From Modicisalibacter radicis (GTDB lineage Bacteria; Pseudomonadota; Gammaproteobacteria; Pseudomonadales; Halomonadaceae), in the NCBI RefSeq assembly GCF_900961225.1, contig NZ_CAAHFN010000049.1, forward strand, positions 56,874-120,873: DNA of 64,000 nucleotides, in the 5' to 3' direction. The notes beneath the pieces were generated by a model. That model was given only the letters and a program-made list of their open reading frames with translations. It had not been told where the DNA came from and made no database searches. Made by a program: the position numbers and the translations under genes. Position 1 is the stretch's first letter. The number at the start of each line of letters is the position of its first letter. This document shows, piece by piece, positions 46,761-55,194 of this stretch.

Positions 46761-46848
46761 GATTAGACTTTAGACAGAGAAAGTCACGCGTGAAGTCTGA
46801 ATCTCGCCACCCCTCGCGACAGGGAACCGGATAGAATCGACAAGAAGC

Positions 46849-46870
46849 GCTGCCGGGGAGTCCCGGCAGC
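46849..46870 (-). terminator. Hairpin after the flavin monooxygenase gene
   Basis: A perfect 9-bp stem (GCTGCCGGG / CCCGGCAGC) with a 4-nt loop lies 29 bp past the stop in the direction of transcription. The following CGCTTCTTG is only weakly T-rich. Confidence 0.55.
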
Positions 46871-46899
46871 TTGCCCGCGAACTTTCAATTTTGAAACGA

Positions 46900-48780
46900 T
46901 TACGGGGCCAGGATCGGCCGAAAGAAACCGCCCAGTTCGTCGGTCGCCGACAGCGGCAGGACATGGGCCACATACTGGTCGGGACGCACCACGATGACGG
47001 CGCCACGGCGGTCGATGCCCCGCGCCTCGAAAATATCGTCATCGGGCAGGACCGCGAAAACGTTCTCGTAATTGACGAGCTCGAACGGGCCCACCCGCGG
47101 CATGAACACCTGGGGCACGCTCGCGATGGCAACTGCTGCGTGTGGCTGCTGATAGATCACCTTGATGTCGAACCAGGCACTGGGATCGAAATCCCGCGGA
47201 CCGACGTTCAGCGGGGAGTCTGCCGCCGTGGCGAGCCATTCGCCGAAGGTGTCGACGGCCGATGATTCATGGGACGGGGCCGAATCGGCAAACACATAGA
47301 GACGCCAGCGTCCATCGGCCGTCGCCTGGTGGCCAAGATGAAGCGGGTTGCCGTCACACACCCGCGAGACCCGGGCCGACTTGAAGCGCTTGCCCACCGG
47401 AAAGCCGGTGGCGAGTTGCTGATGATGCGCCTCGGCCGTGATGAGCGACGGCGCGTACTCGGTCATGAAGCCCGCCAGGAATTCGATGGTTCCCATATAG
47501 AAGTCCTCGAGCTCGGACGGATCCTCGAACTCCTCGGGGCGCTTGGCCATCAACGTCGACCATTGCTTGTCGAAATCGATCAGGTTCTTGGCGACGACTT
47601 GCCGCTCGGCCGAGTAACTGGAGAGCAGACTCGCCGGACTGCGTCCCGACAACACATGCCCCAGCTTCCAGCCGAGGTTGAAACCGTCCTGCATCGACAC
47701 GTTCATGCCTTGCCCGGCCTTGGCACTGTGGGTGTGACAGGCATCCCCGGTGATGAACACATGCGGCAGCCGGCCCGCCCCGGGATCCTCGACATCGTCG
47801 AAACGGTCGCTGAGGCGATGCCCCACCTCATAGACGCTATGCCAGGCGACGTTGCGCACCTCGACTGTGTAGGGATGCATGATCTCGTTCGCCTTGGCGA
47901 TGATCTCCTCGATCGACGTCTCGCGCACGGCATTGCTGCCTTCCGCGGGAACCTCGCCAAGATCCACGTACATGCGGAACAGGTAGCCGCCCTCGCGGGG
48001 GATGAGTAGGATGCTGCCACCCGTACCCGACTGGATCGCGCACTTGGTGCGGATATCGGGGAAGTCGGTCACGGCCAGTACATCCATGACCCCCCAGGCG
48101 TGATTCGCCCGGTCACCGGCGAGCGTGCAACCGATGGCATCGCGCACCCTGCTGCGCGCGCCGTCGCAGCCGACCACGTACTTGGCACGCACGGTACGCG
48201 TCTGCCCCTCCTGCCCCCCCGAGGTGTGCTTGAGCGTGACAGTCACCGGGTACTCGCCCTCGGCATCGACCTCGAGGCCCTCGAACTCGAAGCCGTAATC
48301 GGGTCGCACGCGGGCCGGGCCGTTGGCGGCCGCCTCGGTGAGATAGTCGAGCACCCGGGCCTGATTCACGATCAGATGGGGGAACTCACTGATACCTCCG
48401 GGGTCGTCGGGCGTGCACGCCGTGCGCACGATGCGGTCCGGGTTCTCGGAATCCGGCTTCCAGAATGCCATCTCGGTGATCCGGTACGCCTCGTCGATGA
48501 TGCGGCCGGCGAACCCCAACGCCTGAAAGGTCTCGACGCTGCGTGCCTGAATGCCATCGGCCTGGCCGACCTCGAGCCGCCCCGCACGCCGCTCGACGAT
48601 ACGCGTGCTGACGCCGGGGAACTGAGCGAGTTGCGCCGCCGTGATCATGCCGGCAGGCCCGGAACCGACGATCAGCACATCGACGCTCTCGGGCAGCGTT
48701 TCGGAGCGATCCAGACCCACCCCGGCCGCGGGCTGGATGCGCGGGTTATGAGAGACGTATCCGTGGTGATGGAACTGCAT
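46900..48780 (-). CDS. MobA/phenol 2-monooxygenase-type FAD aromatic hydroxylase
   Basis: The 626-residue protein has the size and layout of the phenol 2-monooxygenase/3-hydroxybenzoate 4-hydroxylase (MobA) group of class A flavoprotein hydroxylases. It has a GSGPAG FAD motif (39-44), a DG motif (GCDGARSRVR, 204-213), a GD motif (GDACHTHSAKAGQGMN, 345-360) and a C-terminal thioredoxin-like domain (about 460-626). It should hydroxylate a phenol ortho to the OH using NAD(P)H and O2. In this cluster 3- or 4-hydroxyphenylacetate to homoprotocatechuate is the natural guess. The ATG at 48780 is preceded by GAGG. Confidence 0.88.
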   Translation of the reverse strand: MQFHHHGYVSHNPRIQPAAGVGLDRSETLPESVDVLIVGSGPAGMITAAQLAQFPGVSTRIVERRAGRLEVGQADGIQARSVETFQALGFAGRIIDEAYRITEMAFWKPDSENPDRIVRTACTPDDPGGISEFPHLIVNQARVLDYLTEAAANGPARVRPDYGFEFEGLEVDAEGEYPVTVTLKHTSGGQEGQTRTVRAKYVVGCDGARSRVRDAIGCTLAGDRANHAWGVMDVLAVTDFPDIRTKCAIQSGTGGSILLIPREGGYLFRMYVDLGEVPAEGSNAVRETSIEEIIAKANEIMHPYTVEVRNVAWHSVYEVGHRLSDRFDDVEDPGAGRLPHVFITGDACHTHSAKAGQGMNVSMQDGFNLGWKLGHVLSGRSPASLLSSYSAERQVVAKNLIDFDKQWSTLMAKRPEEFEDPSELEDFYMGTIEFLAGFMTEYAPSLITAEAHHQQLATGFPVGKRFKSARVSRVCDGNPLHLGHQATADGRWRLYVFADSAPSHESSAVDTFGEWLATAADSPLNVGPRDFDPSAWFDIKVIYQQPHAAVAIASVPQVFMPRVGPFELVNYENVFAVLPDDDIFEARGIDRRGAVIVVRPDQYVAHVLPLSATDELGGFFRPILAP

Positions 48781-49205
48781 GATCATTACCTCGTTAGCAT
48801 GCCGGCGAACCGGGCGAGTTGGTTTTTTCCATGCTGATGAAACCCCGAGCACTTGAGGATGTGTTTTACACAGACTTGATTGTACTTTTCGCAATCTTCA
48901 CCCCTACCTTGGTCGACACCCCATTCCCTCGCCTTTAAAACTCATTAATCTATAAACAATACGTTCAGCGACAGCTCATCAAGGACACCCGGCCGGCACC
49001 GTTATTGGTCCTTGCCGCCATTCCCCAGGGAGATCGGGAAAATACACCGCGGATGGAAACACCCTTGACAGACTGCGCCAGATAATTCATTAATATGTTA
49101 ACGTAATCGACGCTTTTCCGATGCCTCCGCCCGGAAGCAATGGCGCGGTCATGTCACGGAGGGGGCGCTTGCCCAGCATCACGCCGCCACACCAAGGAGA
49201 ACGAC
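48781..49205. promoter_or_regulatory. Divergent control region between the flavin monooxygenase and hpaF genes
   Basis: This 425-bp spacer separates the left-going monooxygenase from the right-going hpaFEDGH operon. It carries two AT-rich operator-like sites: TTAATATGTTAA at 49090-49101 and a weaker TTAATCTATAAA at 48945-48956. Both resemble the sites before dctP and the P450 gene. No other gene is seen. Confidence 0.6.
49090..49101. promoter_or_regulatory. AT-rich operator-like site before hpaF
   Basis: TTAATATGTTAA lies 104 bp before the hpaF start. It is the exact reverse complement of the site before the FeaR-like gene (36138) and shares 10 of 12 positions with the core TTAATAAATTAA at 43390 and 46748. 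Confidence 0.58.
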
Positions 49206-49592
49206 GTGCCACATCTGCATATCGAGTATTCACCCGGCGTCGAGCGGCATGTGGACATGGCCGCTGTCTGCCGGGCCGCCTGGGCGGTCATGAAGGAGAG
49301 CGATCTCTTTCCGCTCGCCGGGATCCGCGTGCGCGCCTTCGCCGCCGACCATTGCATCGTCGCCGACGACCACCCCGACAACGACTTCGTCGCGATGACG
49401 CTCTCCGTGGGCGCCGGCCGCGAGACGGCGGCCCTCGAGGCGGCGGGGGAGCGCCTCTTCGCGGCGGTCCGGGACGCGCTCGCCGTGCCGCTGGCCACCC
49501 CCCACTTCGCGCTCTCGCTGGAGATTCGCGAGATCGATGCCGCGCTGAGCTGGAAGGACACCCCGATTCACACCCGTCTTTCGCAACACTGA
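49206..49592 (+). CDS. hpaF: 5-carboxymethyl-2-hydroxymuconate Δ-isomerase
   Basis: This 128-residue tautomerase-superfamily enzyme matches HpaF (CHMI): it begins (V)PHLHIEYS, so Pro1 becomes the catalytic base after Met removal, and has LFPLAGIRVRAF and DFVAMTLSVGAGRE as in the E. coli protein. It isomerises 5-carboxymethyl-2-hydroxymuconate in the homoprotocatechuate meta-cleavage route. The start is a GTG at 49206 with AAGGAG 6 bp upstream; the ATG at 49140 would bury the essential Pro. It leads the hpaFEDGH operon. Confidence 0.92.
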   Translation: MPHLHIEYSPGVERHVDMAAVCRAAWAVMKESDLFPLAGIRVRAFAADHCIVADDHPDNDFVAMTLSVGAGRETAALEAAGERLFAAVRDALAVPLATPHFALSLEIREIDAALSWKDTPIHTRLSQH

Positions 49593-49635
49593 ACCTTCCG
49601 CAACAACGGACTTGCCGACCTACAGGAGATTCCCG

Positions 49636-51144
49636 ATGAGCACTCTGGACGAGAACATCGCCCGCGCGCAGGCGTACATGCGGCGGTTCCGCGAGCAGGG
49701 CGTGATGAACCACATCAACGGCGAGTCGATGCCCGCCGACTCGGGCGAGACCTTCGAATCCCTATCGCCGATCGATCTCGAGCCATTGGCCAGGGTTGCC
49801 CGGGGCGGCGCCAGCGACATCGATCGTGCCGTCGGGGCGGCCCGGGAAGCCTTCAAGACCTGGAGCAGGACACCGGGCAAGGAGCGCCGCGCCATCCTGA
49901 TCAAGGTGGCGGAAGCCATCGAGGCGCGCGCCGAGGAGATCGCCTTCACCGAGTGCATGGATACCGGCCAGGCGCTGCGCTTCATGTCCAAGGCGGCGAT
50001 CCGCGGCGCGGCCAACTTCCGTTTCTTCGCCGACAAGGCCCCGCAAGCCGAGGACGGCCAGGCCCTGCGCAACGAGACCCAGATGAACGTCACCTCCAGG
50101 CGCCCGTTGGGTCCGGTGGGTGTCATCACGCCGTGGAACACGCCGTTCATGCTGTCGACCTGGAAGATCGCCCCGGCGCTGGCTTCCGGCTGTACCGTGG
50201 TCCACAAGCCGGCCGAGTTCTCGCCGATGACCGCCAAGCTGCTGGTCGAGATCGCCGAGGAAGCCGGGCTGCCCAAGGGGGTGCTGAACCTGGTCAACGG
50301 CTTCGGCGAGGACGCCGGCAAGGCCCTGACCGAACACCCCGGCATCAAGGCGGTCGCCTTCGTCGGCGAAAGCCGCACCGGCCAGATGATCATGGCCCAG
50401 GCGGCACCGACCCTGAAGCGTTTCCATTTCGAGCTGGGCGGCAAGAACCCGGTGATCGTCTTCGACGACGCCGACATCGACCGCGCCGTCGACGCCGCGA
50501 GCTTCATGATCTACTCGCTCAATGGCGAGCGCTGCACCTCCTCCTCCCGCCTGCTGGTGCAGGACACCATCTACGAAGAATTCACCCGCCGCGTGGCCGA
50601 GATCGCCGACAACGTCAAGGTCGGCCACCCGCTCGACCCCGACACCGTCGTCGGGCCGCTGATCCATCCCGAGCACGAGCAGAAGGTGCTCTCCTATTTC
50701 GACAAGGCCCGCGAGCAGGGCGCGACCATCGCCGCCGGCGGCGAAAAGGTCGGAGGCGGCGGCTGTTTCGTGCGGCCGACGCTGTTCACCCAGGCCACCA
50801 ACGACATGGCCATCGCCCAGGAGGAGATCTTCGGCCCGGTACTGACCGCCATTGCGTTCAAGGACGAGGACGAGGCGCTGAAGATCGCCAACGACACCCA
50901 GTACGGTCTGTCCGCCTATCTGTGGACCAACGACCTCGACCGGGCCATGCGTCTGACCGACGAGCTGGAGGCGGGCATGATGTGGGTCAACTCCGAGAAC
51001 GTGCGTCACCTGCCGGCGCCGTTCGGTGGCGTCAAGGCATCGGGCATCGGCCGTGACGGCGGCGACTGGTCGTTCGACTTCTACATGGAGACCGTCAACG
51101 TCGCCTTCCCGCGCAAGGTCCATCAGGTGCCGAAGCTCGGTTGA
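49636..51144 (+). CDS. hpaE: 5-carboxymethyl-2-hydroxymuconate semialdehyde dehydrogenase
   Basis: The 502-residue aldehyde dehydrogenase has VITPWNTPFMLSTWKIAPALASGC, FVGESRTGQMI, the Glu base in ELGGKNPVIV and the catalytic Cys in NGERCTSSSR, the form typical of HpaE. It oxidises the semialdehyde produced by ring cleavage to the dicarboxylic acid using NAD+. It lies between hpaF and hpaD in the expected order. The start at 49636 has AGGAG upstream. Confidence 0.95.
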   Translation: MSTLDENIARAQAYMRRFREQGVMNHINGESMPADSGETFESLSPIDLEPLARVARGGASDIDRAVGAAREAFKTWSRTPGKERRAILIKVAEAIEARAEEIAFTECMDTGQALRFMSKAAIRGAANFRFFADKAPQAEDGQALRNETQMNVTSRRPLGPVGVITPWNTPFMLSTWKIAPALASGCTVVHKPAEFSPMTAKLLVEIAEEAGLPKGVLNLVNGFGEDAGKALTEHPGIKAVAFVGESRTGQMIMAQAAPTLKRFHFELGGKNPVIVFDDADIDRAVDAASFMIYSLNGERCTSSSRLLVQDTIYEEFTRRVAEIADNVKVGHPLDPDTVVGPLIHPEHEQKVLSYFDKAREQGATIAAGGEKVGGGGCFVRPTLFTQATNDMAIAQEEIFGPVLTAIAFKDEDEALKIANDTQYGLSAYLWTNDLDRAMRLTDELEAGMMWVNSENVRHLPAPFGGVKASGIGRDGGDWSFDFYMETVNVAFPRKVHQVPKLG

Positions 51145-51204
51145 CACCATTGTCGCAGGGGTGGCCGACAGGCCACCCCGCCCGAAGAATCAAGGAGCCG
51201 CATC

Positions 51205-52185
51205 ATGCCCATACCCACTCCCACGCTTTATCCGCCGTTCAATGTGCTCCGCCTGAGCCATGTCGTGTTCGGCGTGACCGAGCTCGCCAGGAGTCGGCAC
51301 TTCTATGTCGACACGCTGGGCCTGCAGGTCACCGACGAGGACGACCGGCGCATCTACCTGCGCGCGATGGAAGAGCGCGGCCATCACTGCCTGGTGCTCG
51401 AGCAGAGCGACACCGCCGCGGTCCAGGCGCTGTCGTTCAAGGTCTTCGACGAGCAGGAGCTGGACAAGGCCCACGACTGGTTCAAGGATCAGGGTCATCC
51501 GGTCGAGTGGGTCGAACGGCCCTATCAGGGGCGCACGCTGCGCACGCTCGACTGCTTCGACACGCCGATCGAGTTCTATTTCAGGATGGAGCGCCTGGCG
51601 CCGATCCATCAGCAGTATGCCCTGTACCACGGCGTCAAGCCGTTGCGCATCGATCACTTCAACCTGTTCTCGGCAAACGTCGACCAGGCGGTCGAGTTCT
51701 ACAACCGCATCGGCTTCCGCGTCACCGAGTACACCGAGGATGAAGAGAGCGGCAATCTGTGGGCGGCCTGGATGCATCGCAAGGGCGGCGTTCACGACAT
51801 CGCCTTCACCAATGGCGAAGGCCCTCGCCTGCACCACACCGCCTTCTGGGTACCGACCCCGCTCAACATCATCGATCTCTGCGACCTGATGGCCACCACC
51901 GGCTATGTCGGCAACATCGAGCGCGGCCCGGGACGGCATGGCATCTCCAACGCCTTCTTCCTCTACGTGCTCGACCCGGACGGCCACCGCATCGAGATCT
52001 ACTGCTCCGACTACCAGACCGTCGATCCCGACCTGGAGCCGATCAAGTGGGACCTGAAGGACCCGCAGCGCCAGACCCTGTGGGGGGCGCCGGCACCGCG
52101 CTCCTGGTTCGAGCATGGCTCGATGTTCGAGGGCGTCGCGACCCGGGTCTCGCAATTGAAGGCCACGCCCATCGTCGCCCCTTGA
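51205..52185 (+). CDS. hpaD: 3,4-dihydroxyphenylacetate 2,3-dioxygenase, type I extradiol (VOC fold)
   Basis: This 326-residue protein is a two-module vicinal-oxygen-chelate dioxygenase. The metal triad fits His151 (RIDHFNLFS), His210 (LHHTAFWV) and Glu264 (HRIEIYCSDY), positions that parallel the homoprotocatechuate dioxygenases of Brevibacterium and Arthrobacter. It opens the ring of homoprotocatechuate between C2 and C3. It lies inside the hpaFEDGH operon. A second enzyme with the same expected reaction but an unrelated fold is encoded at 55195. Confidence 0.9.
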   Translation: MPIPTPTLYPPFNVLRLSHVVFGVTELARSRHFYVDTLGLQVTDEDDRRIYLRAMEERGHHCLVLEQSDTAAVQALSFKVFDEQELDKAHDWFKDQGHPVEWVERPYQGRTLRTLDCFDTPIEFYFRMERLAPIHQQYALYHGVKPLRIDHFNLFSANVDQAVEFYNRIGFRVTEYTEDEESGNLWAAWMHRKGGVHDIAFTNGEGPRLHHTAFWVPTPLNIIDLCDLMATTGYVGNIERGPGRHGISNAFFLYVLDPDGHRIEIYCSDYQTVDPDLEPIKWDLKDPQRQTLWGAPAPRSWFEHGSMFEGVATRVSQLKATPIVAP

Positions 52186-52248
52186 GCCCCCGGCTTTCGG
52201 GAACCCGAACATGGCCCGGCGACGACCGGGTCCTTCAGGAGAAATCGC

Positions 52249-53133
52249 ATGAGTACTGCCCTGCCCCCCCGCCTGGCGTCCTTCCACGCCAACGGCGCCG
52301 ACCGCTACGGCGTCGTCACCGACGAAGGCCTCATCGACCTGACGCCGGAATTCGGGTCGCGCTTCAAGGGGCTCAAGGAAGTGATCGAGGCCGGTGCCAT
52401 CGACGAGGTGATGCGTGCCGCCGAGCAGCGCCGCCCGAGCTACCGCGAGGAGGACGTCACCTTCCTGATTCCGGTCGCCAACCCCGAGAAACTGATCTGC
52501 GTCGGCGTCAACTTCCCGTCGCGCAACGAAGAGTACAAGGACGGTCAGGCGGCACCGAGCAAACCCTCGCTGTTCATTCGCTTTCCCCGCAGCTTCGTCG
52601 GCCATCGCCAGAATCTGGTACGCCCGCCGGAGAGCGAGCAGCTCGACTACGAAGGTGAAGTGACCATCGTCATCGGCAAGGGCGGCCGGCGGATTTCGCG
52701 CGAGAAGGCCTACGAGCACATCGCCGCGCTGACGCTGTGCAACGAAGGCACCATCCGCGACTGGGTACGCCACGCCAAGTTCAACGTCACCCAGGGCAAG
52801 AACTTCGACGCCAGCGGCGCCATCGGCCCCTGGCTGGTACCGTTTCGCGAGGCCTCCCAGCTCGACGACATCGCGCTGACCACCCGGGTCAACGGCGAGG
52901 TACGCCAGCAGGACCGGACCTCGCGGATGATGTTCGACTTCCGCTACATCGTGAACTACGTCTCGACCTTCACCACCCTGGTGCCGGGCGACGTCATCGT
53001 CTGCGGCACGCCCACCGGCGCCGGGGCCCGGTTCGACCCGCCGATCTGGCTCGAGCCGGGCGATGTCATCGAAGTCGAGGCCGACGGCATCGGCACCTTG
53101 GTCAATGGCGTGGAGGACGAGAAATGCCGTTGA
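52249..53133 (+). CDS. hpaG: FAH-family decarboxylase/isomerase (HpaG-type), single domain
   Basis: The 294-residue protein is one fumarylacetoacetate-hydrolase domain with the metal ligands in LDYEGEVTIVIGKGGRR and the GKNFDASGAIGPWLV and GDVIVCGTPTGAGARFDPP segments. HpaG decarboxylates 5-oxopent-3-ene-1,2,5-tricarboxylate and isomerises the product. In E. coli HpaG has two FAH domains, and in others there are two genes. Only one domain is present here, so it either does both steps or a partner lies elsewhere. It overlaps hpaH by 10 bp. Confidence 0.87.
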   Translation: MSTALPPRLASFHANGADRYGVVTDEGLIDLTPEFGSRFKGLKEVIEAGAIDEVMRAAEQRRPSYREEDVTFLIPVANPEKLICVGVNFPSRNEEYKDGQAAPSKPSLFIRFPRSFVGHRQNLVRPPESEQLDYEGEVTIVIGKGGRRISREKAYEHIAALTLCNEGTIRDWVRHAKFNVTQGKNFDASGAIGPWLVPFREASQLDDIALTTRVNGEVRQQDRTSRMMFDFRYIVNYVSTFTTLVPGDVIVCGTPTGAGARFDPPIWLEPGDVIEVEADGIGTLVNGVEDEKCR

Positions 53134-53924
53134 CCGATGCCCAGATATCCGACGCCGCCGATGCCCTGCTTGCAGCGGAAGAAAACCGCGAGCAGATCGG
53201 CCTGCTGTCGCTCCGGTACCCGGACATGACGCTGGATGACGCCTACGCGATCCAGGCCGCGCAGCTCGACAAGAAGAAGCGCCACCACGCCATCCTCGGC
53301 TGGAAGATCGGCCTGACCTCGAAGGTCATGCAGGAGGCGCTGGGTATCGACACGCCCGACAGCGGCGTGCTCTACGATTACATGCGCTTCGACAGCGGTG
53401 TGGTCATTCCCGGCAATCACTTCATTCAGCCACGCATCGAAGCCGAGATCGCCTTCGTCATGAAGGCGCCGCTGGAGGGCGAGGTCACGCGGGACGATGT
53501 GCTGGCGGCCACCGATTACGTGGCACCGGCTGTCGAGATTCTCGATACCCGCATCGTGCGGCAGGACACCGGGAGCGGCCGCAAGCGCACCATCGTCGAT
53601 ACCGTGTCCGACAACGCCGCCAATGCCGGTATCGTGCTGGGCAGCGAACGCCACGCCCCGGAGACCTTCGACCTGCGCTGGGTCGGCTCGATCGTCAAGA
53701 AGAACGCCGATGTCGTGGCCACCGGCCTGGGCGCCGGCGTGCTCGACGACCCGGTCGTCGGCCTGGTGTGGCTGGCGCGGCGCATGGCCACCTATGGCCA
53801 GCGGATCGAGGCCGGTCAGGTCGTGCTGTCCGGCTCCTTCATCGGCCCGATCGAATGTCCGTCCGGCAGCGATATCGAGGCGGACTACGGTCCGTTCGGG
53901 AAGGTGACGCTGCGGTTCGATTGA
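53124..53924 (+). CDS. hpaH: 2-oxo-hept-3-ene-1,7-dioate hydratase
   Basis: This 266-residue hydratase belongs to the HpaH/MhpD family: LDDAYAIQAAQ, GWKIGLTSKVMQEALGI, PRIEAEIAFVM (metal-binding Glu pair) and VVLSGSFIGPI. It adds water to form 4-hydroxy-2-oxoheptanedioate, the HpaI substrate. The ATG at 53124 lies within the end of hpaG, so the two are coupled. It is the last gene of the operon and convergent with hpaA, with 18 bp between stops. Confidence 0.93.
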   Translation: MPLTDAQISDAADALLAAEENREQIGLLSLRYPDMTLDDAYAIQAAQLDKKKRHHAILGWKIGLTSKVMQEALGIDTPDSGVLYDYMRFDSGVVIPGNHFIQPRIEAEIAFVMKAPLEGEVTRDDVLAATDYVAPAVEILDTRIVRQDTGSGRKRTIVDTVSDNAANAGIVLGSERHAPETFDLRWVGSIVKKNADVVATGLGAGVLDDPVVGLVWLARRMATYGQRIEAGQVVLSGSFIGPIECPSGSDIEADYGPFGKVTLRFD

Positions 53925-53942
53925 TCGACTGCCCCGCTCCGG

Positions 53943-54842
53943 TCAGGCCTGACCGAACTGGCGACGGCGGTAACGTGACGGAGTGGTGCCGGCATGACGC
54001 GCAAAGAAGCGACAAAAATAGCCCGGATCCTGGAAACCGAGCCGGTAGCCGATCTCGTTGATGGTCAGCCGCGTGAAGGTCAGCAGGCGCCGGGCTTCCT
54101 GCGCCAGCCGGTCGTGCACCAGCCGCTTGCTGGGTACGCCGGCGATACGACGACACACGCTGTTGAGCCGCGCCTCGGTCACGTTGAGGACCGCCGCGTA
54201 CTCCGACAGCGTCCAGTGCGCCGTGTAGTGCGCTTCGATTTCCCGATTGAAACGATGAAACAGCGTCAGCTCGTCGTGACGAACGTGCTGCGACTTGAGC
54301 GAATTGGCCGACAAGCGAAACAGGCCGATGAAGATCAAGCGTGTCAGCGTGGTCAACGCCACTTCGCGTCCCGGACGAGCGGCCTCGAATTCCAGCCGCA
54401 GCTCGTCGAACAGCCGTTCGACACGCGCCACCTCACTGCGCGCTTCCTCGGTGACATGCCCGGTCGCTACGCAAACGGGGGCCACGTGCTGCACGTTGCC
54501 AAGATCCGCGCTCTCCTCGAGCAGCGACCACACCAGTTGCTGGCGTACCGTCAGCACATGCCCGTCGCTGCCCTCCTCCGTGGTGAACGCGTGCGGCACG
54601 GTCGGGGGCGTCAGAAAGAACATCGGCCCCTGCTGATGAAACTGCCGGTCGTCCAGGTAGACCCTCAGCATGCCGCTTTTGACGTAGTGCACCTGGAAGA
54701 AGCGGTCATGATGATGCACCGGCATGTTGCGCCCAAAGAAATCGGCCATGCGGCCCAGCGCTTCGTAGTGCACCGTGGCGTCGGCGTAGCGCTGATCGTA
54801 CTCCTGACCGATCGTGATGTTGGGAATCGGCTCCAGTGCCAT
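53943..54842 (-). CDS. hpaA: HpaA, AraC-type activator of 4-hydroxyphenylacetate catabolism
   Basis: The 299-residue protein matches E. coli HpaA along its length: IPNITIGQEYDQRY, YEALGRMADFFGRNM, FFLTPPTVPHAFTTE, SDGHVLTVRQQLVWSLLE, then an AraC domain with ALLNVTEARLNSVCRRIAG-type and INEIGYRLGFQDPGYFCRFFARH helices. HpaA responds to 4-hydroxyphenylacetate and activates hpaBC. No hpaBC is present in the window, so here it may control hpcB-hpaI or other genes. It is convergent with hpaH. Confidence 0.92.
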   Translation of the reverse strand: MALEPIPNITIGQEYDQRYADATVHYEALGRMADFFGRNMPVHHHDRFFQVHYVKSGMLRVYLDDRQFHQQGPMFFLTPPTVPHAFTTEEGSDGHVLTVRQQLVWSLLEESADLGNVQHVAPVCVATGHVTEEARSEVARVERLFDELRLEFEAARPGREVALTTLTRLIFIGLFRLSANSLKSQHVRHDELTLFHRFNREIEAHYTAHWTLSEYAAVLNVTEARLNSVCRRIAGVPSKRLVHDRLAQEARRLLTFTRLTINEIGYRLGFQDPGYFCRFFARHAGTTPSRYRRRQFGQA

Positions 54843-54992
54843 GCCGCGACTCCTGTGTGTATGCGCTTTGCCCTTGCAGCCAGTTCACATGTTAACAAAA
54901 AGGCGATACACAGCATCATGACCGGTACGTGTGTGCAGAGTCATCGCGCAAGGGTATGGGATCTCTCTCCACGGGAACTGCAATGCGTCGAG

Positions 54993-55126
54993 GGCAGGTG
55001 CGAGCAAGGGTCTTTCGCCATGGATGGCGAAAGTAGCGCCCATGGATGGGTTTACAGCGCCCTTGCGACAACCTGCCATCGGCTGCTTGCCATCTCTCGA
55101 GGCGAAGGGTTCACATCGAGAGATGG
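54993..55126. repeat. Complex palindromic intergenic repeat between hpaA and hpcB
   Basis: The 352-bp spacer 54843-55194 holds nested inverted repeats. An outer GGCAGGT/ACCTGCC pair (54993, 55071) and a CAAGGG/CCCTTG pair (55005, 55060) enclose CTTTCGCCAT-GG-ATGGCGAAAG (55012-55033). A second hairpin CCATCTCTCGA/TCGAGAGATGG (55090-55126) follows. The structure resembles REP- or MITE-like intergenic repeats. No protein gene is visible. A short ATGTTAAC half-site lies at 54889. Confidence 0.65.
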
Positions 55127-55194
55127 CCCTGCACGTATAGCCCGTCGACATCGCCGCTTCCCCAGATCACTTTTTATATTAAAGGAAACAACTC

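Larger units (their letters stand above)
46514..46899. other. 386-bp spacer between the flavin monooxygenase and P450 genes
   Basis: It contains the monooxygenase terminator-like hairpin (46849-46870) and the operator-like palindrome (46747-46760). Between that palindrome and the P450 ATG lie 233 bp with no recognised gene, so the P450 mRNA may have a long leader. A 72-codon open frame at 46510-46728 (minus) has no recognisable features. Confidence 0.6.

Noticed and set aside
53941..53954. 14-bp palindrome GGTCAGGCCTGACC at the hpaA stop
   Set aside because: It lies within the coding end of hpaA, has no loop or T run and no second copy, so it is likely chance in GC-rich DNA.
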